Source of the DNA: Kribbella soli
GTDB lineage: Bacteria; Actinomycetota; Actinomycetes; Propionibacteriales; Kribbellaceae
Direction: 5' to 3'
DNA: 64,000 nt
Assembly (NCBI RefSeq): GCF_004331345.1
Contig: NZ_SJJZ01000001.1
Coordinates: 2,294,001-2,358,000 of the forward strand
Below the pieces are notes generated by a model that was given only the letters and a program-made list of their open reading frames with translations, was not told the DNA's origin and ran no database searches. Of this stretch, positions 1 to 8,020 are shown one piece after another (position 1 is the stretch's first letter; each line of letters starts with the position of its first letter). Both the position numbers and the translations under genes were made by a program.

Positions 1-2
1 CG

Positions 3-1049
3 CCGAGGCGACTGCTGACGGCGAGAACACCTGAGGGTGCTGCGGCGGCCAAGGAGCTCCGGTCGTGGACACGCGACCTGCTCTACGGCCACCGAGCTGT
101 GTTCGCCGTCGCCTACGGGCTGTTCTTCTGCATGATGCCGTTGGCGATCGGGATGAAGTCGATGCTGCCGTGGGCCGGTCCGGCTGCTGTGGTGATGGCT
201 GGGTCGATGGCCGCCAACCTGTACGGCGCGGACGGTACGGCGTTCTGGACCACGCTGATGACGCCCGGCTCGAGCCGGGCGGACGTGCGGGCGCGGCAGC
301 GGGCGTTCCTGCTGGTCTTCGGTCCGTCGACGCTGCTGATCACCCTGCTGCTCACCTGGTGGTCCGGCGACACCGGGGCCTGGCCACTGGTGCTGAGCGT
401 GCTGCCTGCGCTGCTCGGTGGCGCAGCGGGCCTGGTGGTGGCGTGCTCGGTGTACGCCGCCGTACCGACGACCGATGCGCACAAGCGGTCCGGCAACCCG
501 CTCAACTCGGGTGAGAACGAGGGCGAGACGATGGGCATCGTCTACGTGATGCTCGTGCTGGTCGCGACCACCTGTGCCCCGGCGCTGGTCATGGCGCTCT
601 ACACCGGCTGGTGGGGCGTGCCGGTCGGCGTCCTGTCCGGCGTACTCGCCTGGTGGTACTTCGGTCGCGTGGCGGCTCGCCGTCTCGACGCACGGGGTCC
701 TGAGCTCCTCACGTTGCTCAGGCATGGCCGATCGCCCGCGGAGCAGGCCAAGAAGACCGCGGGGTTGGATGCGCTTCCCAAGTGGCGGCGTACGCTGGCC
801 GGCTTCTGCCTCGGGTTCGCGGCGATCCCGTTGTTCCCGCAGGCCGTCGTACCGGCGGTCTTCAAGCTCACCGGCAATCACGACACCAAGTCATGGTTCC
901 TGGCCCTCTACCAGGACGGCCCGTGGCAGTGGGTCGTGATCGTGCTGATGGCCGCGCTCGGGTTGTCGATGTATGCCTTCGGCGGGCTTACCTACTACCG
1001 CGCGAAGAAGCGCGCTCCGGACGGGTCGGTCGCGGTAGTCGCAGGGTAG
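3..1049 (+). CDS. Polytopic membrane protein, ABC-2-permease-like (5' truncated by window edge)
   Basis: The reading frame is open to the left edge, so the true start lies outside the window and only the C-terminal ~348 residues are seen. About eight hydrophobic segments can be read, for example around the stretches FAVAYGLFFCMMPLAIG, FLLVFGPSTLLITLLLTWW and the final WVVIVLMAALGLSMYAFGG. Between them are short charged loops such as GSSRADVRARQR and NSGENEGET. This layout resembles actinobacterial ABC-2-type permease subunits that sit beside an ATPase gene; the partner would be upstream of the window. The membrane location is clear but the substrate cannot be told. Its 3' end overlaps the antisense 62-aa gene by 62 nt. 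Confidence 0.7.
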   Translation, partial: PRRLLTARTPEGAAAAKELRSWTRDLLYGHRAVFAVAYGLFFCMMPLAIGMKSMLPWAGPAAVVMAGSMAANLYGADGTAFWTTLMTPGSSRADVRARQRAFLLVFGPSTLLITLLLTWWSGDTGAWPLVLSVLPALLGGAAGLVVACSVYAAVPTTDAHKRSGNPLNSGENEGETMGIVYVMLVLVATTCAPALVMALYTGWWGVPVGVLSGVLAWWYFGRVAARRLDARGPELLTLLRHGRSPAEQAKKTAGLDALPKWRRTLAGFCLGFAAIPLFPQAVVPAVFKLTGNHDTKSWFLALYQDGPWQWVVIVLMAALGLSMYAFGGLTYYRAKKRAPDGSVAVVAG

Positions 1050-1176
1050 GCGCGCCGCGATGCCTCGCGGCCCGAGCGTTGGGCGCGACGGTGCGGTGGT
1101 TGCGCAGCATCCAGATCGCCACGGCGGCCGCGGCGATCAGGCCGGCGATGCCGGCGTAGTCGGTCAAGCTCATCAT
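988..1176 (-). CDS. Small single-span membrane protein (62 aa)
   Basis: This 62-codon frame begins with two ATGs 14 nt after a GGAGAAGAG ribosome-binding site on the minus strand. The N-terminal third is one convincing transmembrane helix (AGIAGLIAAAAVAIWML, residues 8-24). A basic, Pro/Arg-rich cytoplasmic tail of about 38 residues follows. The positive charges after the helix suggest an N-out/C-in orientation. I recognise no family. It runs tail-to-tail into the upstream membrane protein gene (62 nt overlap) and is divergent from the TrmB/LuxR-type regulator at 1362. The ribosome-binding site and helix support a real gene; the overlapped C-terminal part is less certain and could be read-through of the antisense frame. 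Confidence 0.5.
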   Translation of the reverse strand: MMSLTDYAGIAGLIAAAAVAIWMLRNHRTVAPNARAARHRGAPTLRLPRPTRPERASSRGSR

Positions 1177-1361
1177 GGGGTCTCTTCTCCAGGGCGGTGG
1201 TACTGGGCGGCTGGCGAGTTCCGCGGGCTTCTGACCGGAAAGTGACGGGCACTCAGCAGTGGCGTGATGGCCGGACGGTGTCATGGCTCATCAGTGCCAA
1301 TAGGAAAGCGCTCGCTTCCCGATCGAAAACCCTGGTTAGGTGGTGCCCGGAGGTGGGGTGG

Positions 1362-2339
1362 ATGCAGGAAGGCTCGTTGCTCGACGCGCGCGAGGAGCAG
1401 ACCTACCGGCTGCTGGTCGGCCTGTCCGCCGCGCGGGCCGCCGAGCTCGCCGAGGTGGCCGAACTGCCGCAGCCGGAAGCCGACGAAGTGCTGCAGCGGT
1501 TGCAGGCCAAGGGCCTGGTGACGGCGCAGCCGGCCGACGATCCGGTGTTCCGGCCGTTGCCGCCGGACGTCGCCTTCGGTACGACGCTGCTCCGCCGCCA
1601 GGAGTCCCTCGAGGCGGCCCGCAAGACGGTGAGCGCGCTCAGCGAGGAGTTCCGGGCCAGTGTGAGCCGGCGCGACGCGCACCACCTGGTCGAGGTGATC
1701 GTCGGCGCCACCACGCTCCGCGAACGGCTGCGCGATCTGCAGAACTCGGCCCGCGAGGAGATCCTCTGGTTCTGCCGCGCGAACCCGCTGGCGATGCAGG
1801 GCGCCGAGAACACCGAGGAGTACGGCGCTTTGTCCCGCGGCGTCCGGTACCGCGCGATCTACGAGCGCGCACTGATCGAGACACCCGGTGAGCTGGACTC
1901 GATCGCCGAAGGCGTCAGTTGGGGCGAGGAGGCGCGGGTAGTGCCGACGCTGCCGGTCCGGATCGCGATCGTGGACCGGTCGACGGCCATCTGCCCACTG
2001 GTCCGTGACGACGAGCAGAGCATCGGTGAGCCGTCCGCCGCGATCATCAGCCGCGGCCAGCTCCTCGACGCGCTGCTGGCGCTCTTCGAGAGCTACTGGG
2101 AGCTGGGGACACCAGTGCGTCTGCAGTCCGAGGAGAAGCACGAAGACGGGGGCCTGGACGACTCCGAGCGACTCCTGCTCTCGCTGCTCGTAGGCGGCGT
2201 ACCGGACAAGTCCATCGCCAACCAGCTAGGTATCAGCCGCCGCACCGTCCAACGCCGCCTCGACCGCCTCATGGCGCTGGCCGGTGTGGACACCCGCACC
2301 GGCCTGGCTTTCCAAGCCGCTAAACGCGATTGGCTGTAG
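1362..2339 (+). CDS. TrmB/LuxR-type transcriptional regulator
   Basis: A 325-aa DNA-binding regulator. The start is the ATG at 1362, with GGAGGTGGGG a few bases upstream; the open frame runs further upstream but has no better signal. The N-terminal part (about residues 1-60: two helices then QPEADEVLQRLQAKGLV) looks like a TrmB-type winged helix. The middle (about 110-230) matches the phospholipase-D-like effector region of TrmB-like proteins. The C-terminus (about 265-325) is a LuxR/GerE-type helix-turn-helix (DKSIANQLGISRRTVQRRLDRL). Regulators of this build often lie next to secreted subtilases in actinomycetes, and here an S8 protease converges on it with 21 nt between stops. Control of that protease is inference only. 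Confidence 0.8.
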   Translation: MQEGSLLDAREEQTYRLLVGLSAARAAELAEVAELPQPEADEVLQRLQAKGLVTAQPADDPVFRPLPPDVAFGTTLLRRQESLEAARKTVSALSEEFRASVSRRDAHHLVEVIVGATTLRERLRDLQNSAREEILWFCRANPLAMQGAENTEEYGALSRGVRYRAIYERALIETPGELDSIAEGVSWGEEARVVPTLPVRIAIVDRSTAICPLVRDDEQSIGEPSAAIISRGQLLDALLALFESYWELGTPVRLQSEEKHEDGGLDDSERLLLSLLVGGVPDKSIANQLGISRRTVQRRLDRLMALAGVDTRTGLAFQAAKRDWL

Positions 2340-2360
2340 CCAGGCCGGCGGGCTGCCGTA

Positions 2361-5300
2361 CTACTTCACGCCGTACGCGCGGATCACGGTCTGCGTGACC
2401 TTCGCGCCGTTCGGGCCGGTTGCCTGCACCTTGAGGGACACCGTGTCGTGGGCGTTCGGGACGACGGCCAGGTAGTGGCCGACGGCACCGATCACCACGA
2501 GGCGCTGCCAGGTCTTGCCCTCGTCGAACGAGGACCAGGCCTGCAGTCCGGTTGCCCGGGGCGACTCGAAGCCGACCACGTGCGTCCGGGCACTCACCCT
2601 GCCGGTCAGGTCGACCGGGGCCTTGTAGTCGACCTGCTGCAGTGCAAGCGGCGTTGCCTTGTCGTCCGCCTGCTTGGCCGAGCGGAACTCCCAGGAGGTC
2701 TGCGTGCGCGTCCCCCAGTTCCACTCGCCTTCGGAGTCGATGCGCTCGGTGAACACGTCCAGCTTGTACGCCGCGTTCTCGCTGGAGGTGATCACGTCCT
2801 CCCACGCGTCCGGAAGCTCGGCCACGACCTGACCGTTGCGGGACAGCGTCGCCGAGTCCTTCGTGGCCTCACCGACCGTGTAGTGCCCAGCCGCGTCAAC
2901 GAACGACGGGATGCGGAGCGAGAGCCGGTCGCCGGTGCGCGTGGACTGGATGCCAGGCGCAGCCGCCGGACGTACGACCGGACCGAACCACGTCTCGTCC
3001 GACGGACCGTTGCGGTAGCTACGCGGTACGGACGTCATACCTCCGGACAGCGGGTTCATCGTGTCCCACGTGTACAGGTGGTGCACCCGGTGCTGCCAGA
3101 GCGAGTCGCCCGACGTCACCCACTCCTCCCGGACCTTCGGCGTCTCGACGAACCGCTGGGAGTCGTTCCACGAGTACTCCTGCCACGGACGCCACCCGAA
3201 CCGCTGCTCCTTGGCCCAGTTGAACCCGCCGTTGTCGGCGTACCGCGTGGTGATGCGGGCACTGTTCGCCGCAGTCACCTTGTAGACGATCTTCGCCGGG
3301 ATGAAGCCGGACGAGACCTGCTGTACGTCGTACAGGTACGGGCTGGACGTGGTGAGCGTGAGGTCGATCGTCGCGTTGCCGCGCCGTACCCGGTCGACGA
3401 GCTTCTGACCGTCCCTGAACGTGGTCACCATCGCCGGGATCGGCTCCCGGTCACCGACCGGTCGCCAGACCGTCCACGCGCCCCAGTCGGCCGGCCGGAT
3501 CAGGATGACCGCCGCCGCACCGGCTGCCGCGGCCGCCTTGATCTGCTCCCCCTCGTCGTCGGAGTCCAGCACCACCAGCGCGCCCTTCGCGTCCTGCAGC
3601 GAGGTCACGAGCCGGAAGCGCTTCTTGCCCTCGTACGACGGCGACTGGTGCAGCAGGTTGATGTCGAGCGGACCGGACACTCCGGGGATCGACGCCTGGA
3701 CCATCGGCGCGACCAGCTGCCAGCGGGACGAGAACTCGAAGGTGCCATCCTTGACCGGCTTGGTCGGCGTCACGTTGACCTGCTTGACCGTGCTGAAATG
3801 CATGACCCCGTGGCTGATCGAACGCCCGTTGCCGTACTCACGGTGCACGTAGTAGCTCAGGATCGCCTGCTGCTCCGACGGCTTCGGCGTCTCGATCTGG
3901 ATCGGGACGGCCTTCCGCGCGTCGATGACGATCTCGGTGTCCTTGCTGACCACGATGTTCGGGTCGGTGAACAGGCTCACCTGCTCGTCCTGCGGGTCGT
4001 AGTTCTCCACCAGCGAGTGCAGCAGGTACGTGCCTTCCTCGACCTCGGCGGTGAGCGCACCACCGTTCGGGATCCACGCCAGTACGTCGGAACGCGAGTT
4101 GTCGCCGAACAGCGAGATCACCGGGACACCGGTGGGCTGACCGTCCAGCCCGACCGCGCGCAGTGTGACCTTGTGCTTCGGGCCGGCCCGCAGCGCGCCG
4201 ACCGCGGTGTGCGTGACGACACCGTCGGGGCCGGTGGCAACGATCCAGCCGCTGTACTGGCCGCGGCCGAGCTTGGCCGGGTCCAGCGTCAGCGGTACGT
4301 CGGCCGTGCCGTTGGCCGGGACCGTGACGGTCGCCGGCAGGCCGAAACCGTCGGTCACCGGCTGCTTGTCGTCGAGGTTCGTCACCTGGACGGACAGGTT
4401 CAGCGTGACCGCGCTGCCGGAGTCGTTCCGGTACGTGATGGTCCGCGTGCCCGCCTCCGCGGTCTGCAGGCCGAAGTCGGCGACACCGCTCGCGGTCACC
4501 TTCTGCGCGACGGCCCGGGTCAGGTCGACCCGACCGGCGCCCTGCGCGTACACGGTCTGCTCCGGCTGGGTCTTCGCGGTGCTGACCAGCGCGTTCTTCA
4601 GCTGGTCGGCCTTCCAGTCCGGGTGCTGCTGCGCGAGCAGTGCCGCTGCACCGGCGACGTGCGGCGTCGCCATCGACGTACCGGAGGCGGCTGTGTACAA
4701 GTTGTCCACAGGCTGGCCCATTGCCGTGCCGGCGGCCCGGGCGGCGATGATGTCCACACCCGGAGCGGTGATCTCCGGCTTCAGGCCGGCGTCACCGAGC
4801 CGCGGTCCACGACTGGAGAAGTCGGCGAGCTTGTCCTCGCGGTCCACGGCGCCGACCGTCAGCGCCGACGCCGCGGCGCCCGGCGTACCGACTGTCTCGT
4901 CCTGGCCCTCGTTGCCGGCCGCAACCACGAACAGCGTGCCGGTCTGCGCGGTGATGTCGTTGACCGCCTGGCTGAGCGGGTCGGTGCCGTCGGTGGCTTC
5001 GCCGCCGAGGCTCATGTTGACGACCTTCGCGCCCTCGGATGCGGCCCACTCCATCCCGGCGATGATCCAGGAGTCGTAGCCGTATCCGTCGTCGCCGAGC
5101 ACCTTGCCGACCAGCAGGTCGGCCTTCGGCGCGACGCCCTTCCGGGTGCCGCCGGCGCCCGCGCCGGTGCCGGCGATGGTCGCGGCAACGTGCGTGCCGT
5201 GGCCGAAGTGGTCCTCGGTGCCGCTCGGGCTGCCGGAGAAGTCCTGGCTCTCCTTGACCTTGCCGTCCAGGTCCGGGTGCGTCGCGTCGACGCCGGTGTC

Positions 5301-5963
5301 CAGTACGGCGACCTGCACGCCGGAGCCCTCGTACCCGGCCTTCCAGGCGTCCGGCGCGCCGATCTGCGGGACGCTCTTGTCGAGCACCGGACGGACCTTG
5401 CCGTCCAGCCAGATCTTGGTGACGCCGCTGTTCAGCGAGCGGGTGCCGACGCCGGGCTTCAGAGATTTCCACAGCTCCGGCAGTTGGTCCTTCGCGGCGG
5501 TCAGGGCGCGGCCGCCGATCGACGGTAGTTGCCGTGTCGTCGTCGTACCGGCGAGGTTCTGCGCGGTCCGGACGCCCGGGGTGTCCTTGACGATGAGAGG
5601 GAGGCTCGCGGCCTCGCCGTACCCGTCGGCGATCAGCTCGTCGACGTCGAACAGGTCCACGTCCAGGACGCCGCTCGACACGAACGGTACGGCGTCGCTC
5701 GGCAGCACGCGGAGTCCGCCGTCGGCCTCGATCGTGTGGAACGAGACGCGTTCGCGCCCGGCTGCCGGGCGGACCGTGGCGGCCTTCTTGCCGGCGCCGG
5801 CGTCGGTCACTTCGACCACGTCACCGGTGATCAGCGTGACCGAGGACGTCTTGATCGCTGTGGATCCCGTGGGAGGGGCGGCGGCGGACGGGATCACCGT
5901 CGCCGCGCCGAGAGCAAGCACCGCCGCTGTGGTGAGCGCGGTGGCACGTCGGGGGGAGGACAT
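2361..5963 (-). CDS. Secreted S8 family subtilisin-like serine protease (large, multidomain)
   Basis: A 1200-aa exported protease. The start is the ATG at 5963, preceded by GAAGGAG at about 10 nt; a longer frame to 6026 lacks a ribosome-binding site. Residues 1-29 form a Sec signal peptide (MSSPRRATALTTAAVLALGA, cleavage after ...PSAAA). The subtilase domain covers about 190-500, with Asp222 (VAVLDTGVD), His255 (GHGTHVAATIAG), oxyanion Asn351 (VVAAGNEG) and Ser430 (SGTSMATPHVAGAAALL), so the triad is intact. Residues 30-190 act as a propeptide-like region. A PA-like insert (about 780-860, ...AAVILIRPADWG...) and beta-rich domains follow. It is expected to degrade extracellular protein. It is monocistronic and divergent from the PrsW-like gene across 146 nt. 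Confidence 0.93.
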   Translation of the reverse strand: MSSPRRATALTTAAVLALGAATVIPSAAAPPTGSTAIKTSSVTLITGDVVEVTDAGAGKKAATVRPAAGRERVSFHTIEADGGLRVLPSDAVPFVSSGVLDVDLFDVDELIADGYGEAASLPLIVKDTPGVRTAQNLAGTTTTRQLPSIGGRALTAAKDQLPELWKSLKPGVGTRSLNSGVTKIWLDGKVRPVLDKSVPQIGAPDAWKAGYEGSGVQVAVLDTGVDATHPDLDGKVKESQDFSGSPSGTEDHFGHGTHVAATIAGTGAGAGGTRKGVAPKADLLVGKVLGDDGYGYDSWIIAGMEWAASEGAKVVNMSLGGEATDGTDPLSQAVNDITAQTGTLFVVAAGNEGQDETVGTPGAAASALTVGAVDREDKLADFSSRGPRLGDAGLKPEITAPGVDIIAARAAGTAMGQPVDNLYTAASGTSMATPHVAGAAALLAQQHPDWKADQLKNALVSTAKTQPEQTVYAQGAGRVDLTRAVAQKVTASGVADFGLQTAEAGTRTITYRNDSGSAVTLNLSVQVTNLDDKQPVTDGFGLPATVTVPANGTADVPLTLDPAKLGRGQYSGWIVATGPDGVVTHTAVGALRAGPKHKVTLRAVGLDGQPTGVPVISLFGDNSRSDVLAWIPNGGALTAEVEEGTYLLHSLVENYDPQDEQVSLFTDPNIVVSKDTEIVIDARKAVPIQIETPKPSEQQAILSYYVHREYGNGRSISHGVMHFSTVKQVNVTPTKPVKDGTFEFSSRWQLVAPMVQASIPGVSGPLDINLLHQSPSYEGKKRFRLVTSLQDAKGALVVLDSDDEGEQIKAAAAAGAAAVILIRPADWGAWTVWRPVGDREPIPAMVTTFRDGQKLVDRVRRGNATIDLTLTTSSPYLYDVQQVSSGFIPAKIVYKVTAANSARITTRYADNGGFNWAKEQRFGWRPWQEYSWNDSQRFVETPKVREEWVTSGDSLWQHRVHHLYTWDTMNPLSGGMTSVPRSYRNGPSDETWFGPVVRPAAAPGIQSTRTGDRLSLRIPSFVDAAGHYTVGEATKDSATLSRNGQVVAELPDAWEDVITSSENAAYKLDVFTERIDSEGEWNWGTRTQTSWEFRSAKQADDKATPLALQQVDYKAPVDLTGRVSARTHVVGFESPRATGLQAWSSFDEGKTWQRLVVIGAVGHYLAVVPNAHDTVSLKVQATGPNGAKVTQTVIRAYGVK

Positions 5964-6109
5964 AGGCGGAATTCTCCTTCGAGAGGTTTGGGGCAGGCAC
6001 ACCTCTTCTTCCGACTGAGTTTGCAATCACGTCACAGCAATCCGCCCTGTCCATCACTGCCGTCCCTGCGACATGGCGCAACCACGCCAGGCCCGGCACC
6101 ATCTGAGGC

Positions 6110-6892
6110 ATGAGCGCGAAGGCAGTTCGCAGGTGGGGATGGCTCGGGACCTTCGTGATCGGCGGCGCGCTCTACCTCGCCGTCCTGGCCGTGCTGACCG
6201 ACACCGGGAACCCGAACCTGTTCCCGACGATGATCCTGCTCGGAGCACTCGTCGTACCGCTGACGTTCGTGACGTTCGCCGCCGGCCGGTCCGGGCGCTG
6301 GCTGATCGACGGGCCGACGCTGGGCGGCTGCCTGCTGTTCGGCGGTGTGGTCGGGGTCCTTGTCGCGGGCCTGCTCGAGTACGACGCGATGCGCCGGCTC
6401 GGGACGTTGCCGATGGTCGGGGTGGGGCTGATCGAGGAGGCGGCCAAGCTCGTCGTACCGGCGATCCTCGTGGTGTTCTTCGGGCACCGGTACCGGACGT
6501 CGATCGGGCGCGGGATCGTCATCGGGGTCGCGGTCGGCACCGGGTTCGCCGTACTGGAGACGATGGGCTACGCGTTCGTCGCGCTGCTGCAGTCCAACGG
6601 GAACGTCGGCGCGGCCGAGCAGACGCTGTTCATCCGCGGGCTGCTCTCCCCGGCCGGTCACGCGGCCTGGACCGGTCTGGCGTGCTGGGGCCTGTGGCGG
6701 TTCGTGCTCGAGCCGACCGGCAAGCGGTTCGCGGGCTTCCTCGGCATGTACGCGCTGGCCGTCGCGCTGCACTCCACCTGGGACGGTATCGGCGGCCGCA
6801 TCACGTACGCCGTGGTCGGCGCGATCTCGATCGGCCTCCTGCTCTACGGCCTCCGGCGCGCCCAGCGCGCTGAGGTACCGGCTACGGTCTAG
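6110..6892 (+). CDS. PrsW family intramembrane metalloprotease
   Basis: A 260-aa integral membrane protein with about eight hydrophobic segments. The characteristic PrsW glutamate pair lies in VGLIEEAAKLVVPAIL (residues ~105-120). It is followed by FAVLETMGYAF and two histidine-containing helices (SPAGHAAWTGL and ALHSTWDGIGG), which together form the predicted zinc site of this CPBP/PrsW-like glutamic/metallo family. In Bacillus, PrsW cleaves the anti-sigma factor RsiW; the substrate here is unknown. Length fits the family. The start ATG at 6110 is divergent from the subtilase gene, and the following aminotransferase begins 3 nt after the stop, so the two are probably cotranscribed. Confidence 0.85.
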   Translation: MSAKAVRRWGWLGTFVIGGALYLAVLAVLTDTGNPNLFPTMILLGALVVPLTFVTFAAGRSGRWLIDGPTLGGCLLFGGVVGVLVAGLLEYDAMRRLGTLPMVGVGLIEEAAKLVVPAILVVFFGHRYRTSIGRGIVIGVAVGTGFAVLETMGYAFVALLQSNGNVGAAEQTLFIRGLLSPAGHAAWTGLACWGLWRFVLEPTGKRFAGFLGMYALAVALHSTWDGIGGRITYAVVGAISIGLLLYGLRRAQRAEVPATV

Positions 6893-6895
6893 ATC

Positions 6896-8014
6896 GTGCT
6901 GCCTGATTTCCGCCTGGAGACATACTTCGCGCGCTGGGAGTTCAGCGCGCGCTACCACCTGACCGCGTCCGACGCGCAGACGCTGCCGATGTCCGAACTG
7001 CTCGCGATGGCCGACGACGACGGCCGCGAGCGGTGGGCGTCGCTGGCGCTCGGCTACACGGAAACCCGGGGTCTGCCGGCGCTGCGCGAGGCGATCGCAG
7101 CGACGTACTCCGCGGCTCAGGCCGACGACGTCCTGTGCTTCGCGGGCGCCGAAGAGGCGATCTACCTGGCGATGCGAACGCTGCTCGAGCCCACGGACCA
7201 CGCCGTCGTGCTGACCCCCAACTACCAGGCAGCAGAAACGATCCCGCTGTCGGTGTGTGAGGTGACCGGGGTGGCGTTGCGGCCAGGCGACGGTTGGGCA
7301 CTCGACGTCGACGCGATAGCAGCCGCTCTGCGGCCGAACACCCGGCTGGTGTCGGTCAACTTCCCCAACAACCCGACCGGCGCGCTTCCCTCGCCGGACG
7401 CCTGGTCGCGACTCGTCCAGCTGTGCGACGAGCGCGGCATCATCCTGTTCTCCGACGAGGTCTACCGCGGCCTCGAAGCGGACCCATTGCCTCAGGCAAC
7501 AGATCTTTCAGGTACGGCGATCTCCCTCAACGTGATGTCGAAGGCGTACGGGTTGCCGGGCCTGCGGATCGGGTGGGTCGTCTGCCGCGACCGTACCGTC
7601 CTGGATCGTCTCGAACGGGCGAAGCACTACACCACGATCTGCAACGCGGGGCCGAGTGAGGTCCTCGCGCTGATCGCACTGCGTGCCCGGGACCGCATCC
7701 TGGAGCGCAATCGGGGCGTCGTCGCGCGGAATCTGCCGATGTTCGAGGAGTTCTTCGGGCGCTATCCGGAGTTGTTCGAGTTCACCGCGCCGGATGGCGG
7801 ATGTGTGTGCTATCCGCGCTACCTCGGCGCTGACGGTGTCGAGTCCATGTGCGCCGAACTGGTCGAGCACGCCGGCGTACTGCTGCTTCCGGCGAGCATC
7901 TACTCGTCCGAGCTGACCACGACCCCGACGGATCGCTTCCGGGTCGGGCTCGGCCGGAGTGGCCCGGATGAGGCTCTGGCGGTCTGGTCCGACTGGCTGG
8001 AGAAGCGGAGGTGA
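6896..8014 (+). CDS. PLP-dependent aminotransferase, class I/II fold
   Basis: A 372-aa fold-type I aminotransferase starting at a GTG 3 nt after the PrsW-like stop. Visible hallmarks are the cofactor-stacking region around residue 80-90 (CFAGAEEAIYLAM), the Asn of NFPNNPTGALP (~160), the Asp of ILFSDEVYRG (~185), the Schiff-base lysine in NVMSKAYGLPGLRIGW (~215) and the carboxylate-binding Arg in TDRFRVGLGR near the C-terminus. It resembles the actinobacterial subgroup that includes capreomycidine-synthase-like enzymes, but no amino-acid specificity can be assigned. Coupling to a membrane protease gene is unexpected and gives no pathway. It converges on cysS with 6 nt between stops. Confidence 0.85.
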   Translation: MLPDFRLETYFARWEFSARYHLTASDAQTLPMSELLAMADDDGRERWASLALGYTETRGLPALREAIAATYSAAQADDVLCFAGAEEAIYLAMRTLLEPTDHAVVLTPNYQAAETIPLSVCEVTGVALRPGDGWALDVDAIAAALRPNTRLVSVNFPNNPTGALPSPDAWSRLVQLCDERGIILFSDEVYRGLEADPLPQATDLSGTAISLNVMSKAYGLPGLRIGWVVCRDRTVLDRLERAKHYTTICNAGPSEVLALIALRARDRILERNRGVVARNLPMFEEFFGRYPELFEFTAPDGGCVCYPRYLGADGVESMCAELVEHAGVLLLPASIYSSELTTTPTDRFRVGLGRSGPDEALAVWSDWLEKRR

Positions 8015-8020
8015 AGGTGA

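Noticed and set aside
2448..5528. 1026-aa open frame on the plus strand opposite the subtilase gene
   Set aside because: It is a shadow in GC-rich DNA: the composition is Arg/Val/Asp-rich, without any domain, while the opposite strand has an intact protease triad and ribosome-binding site.
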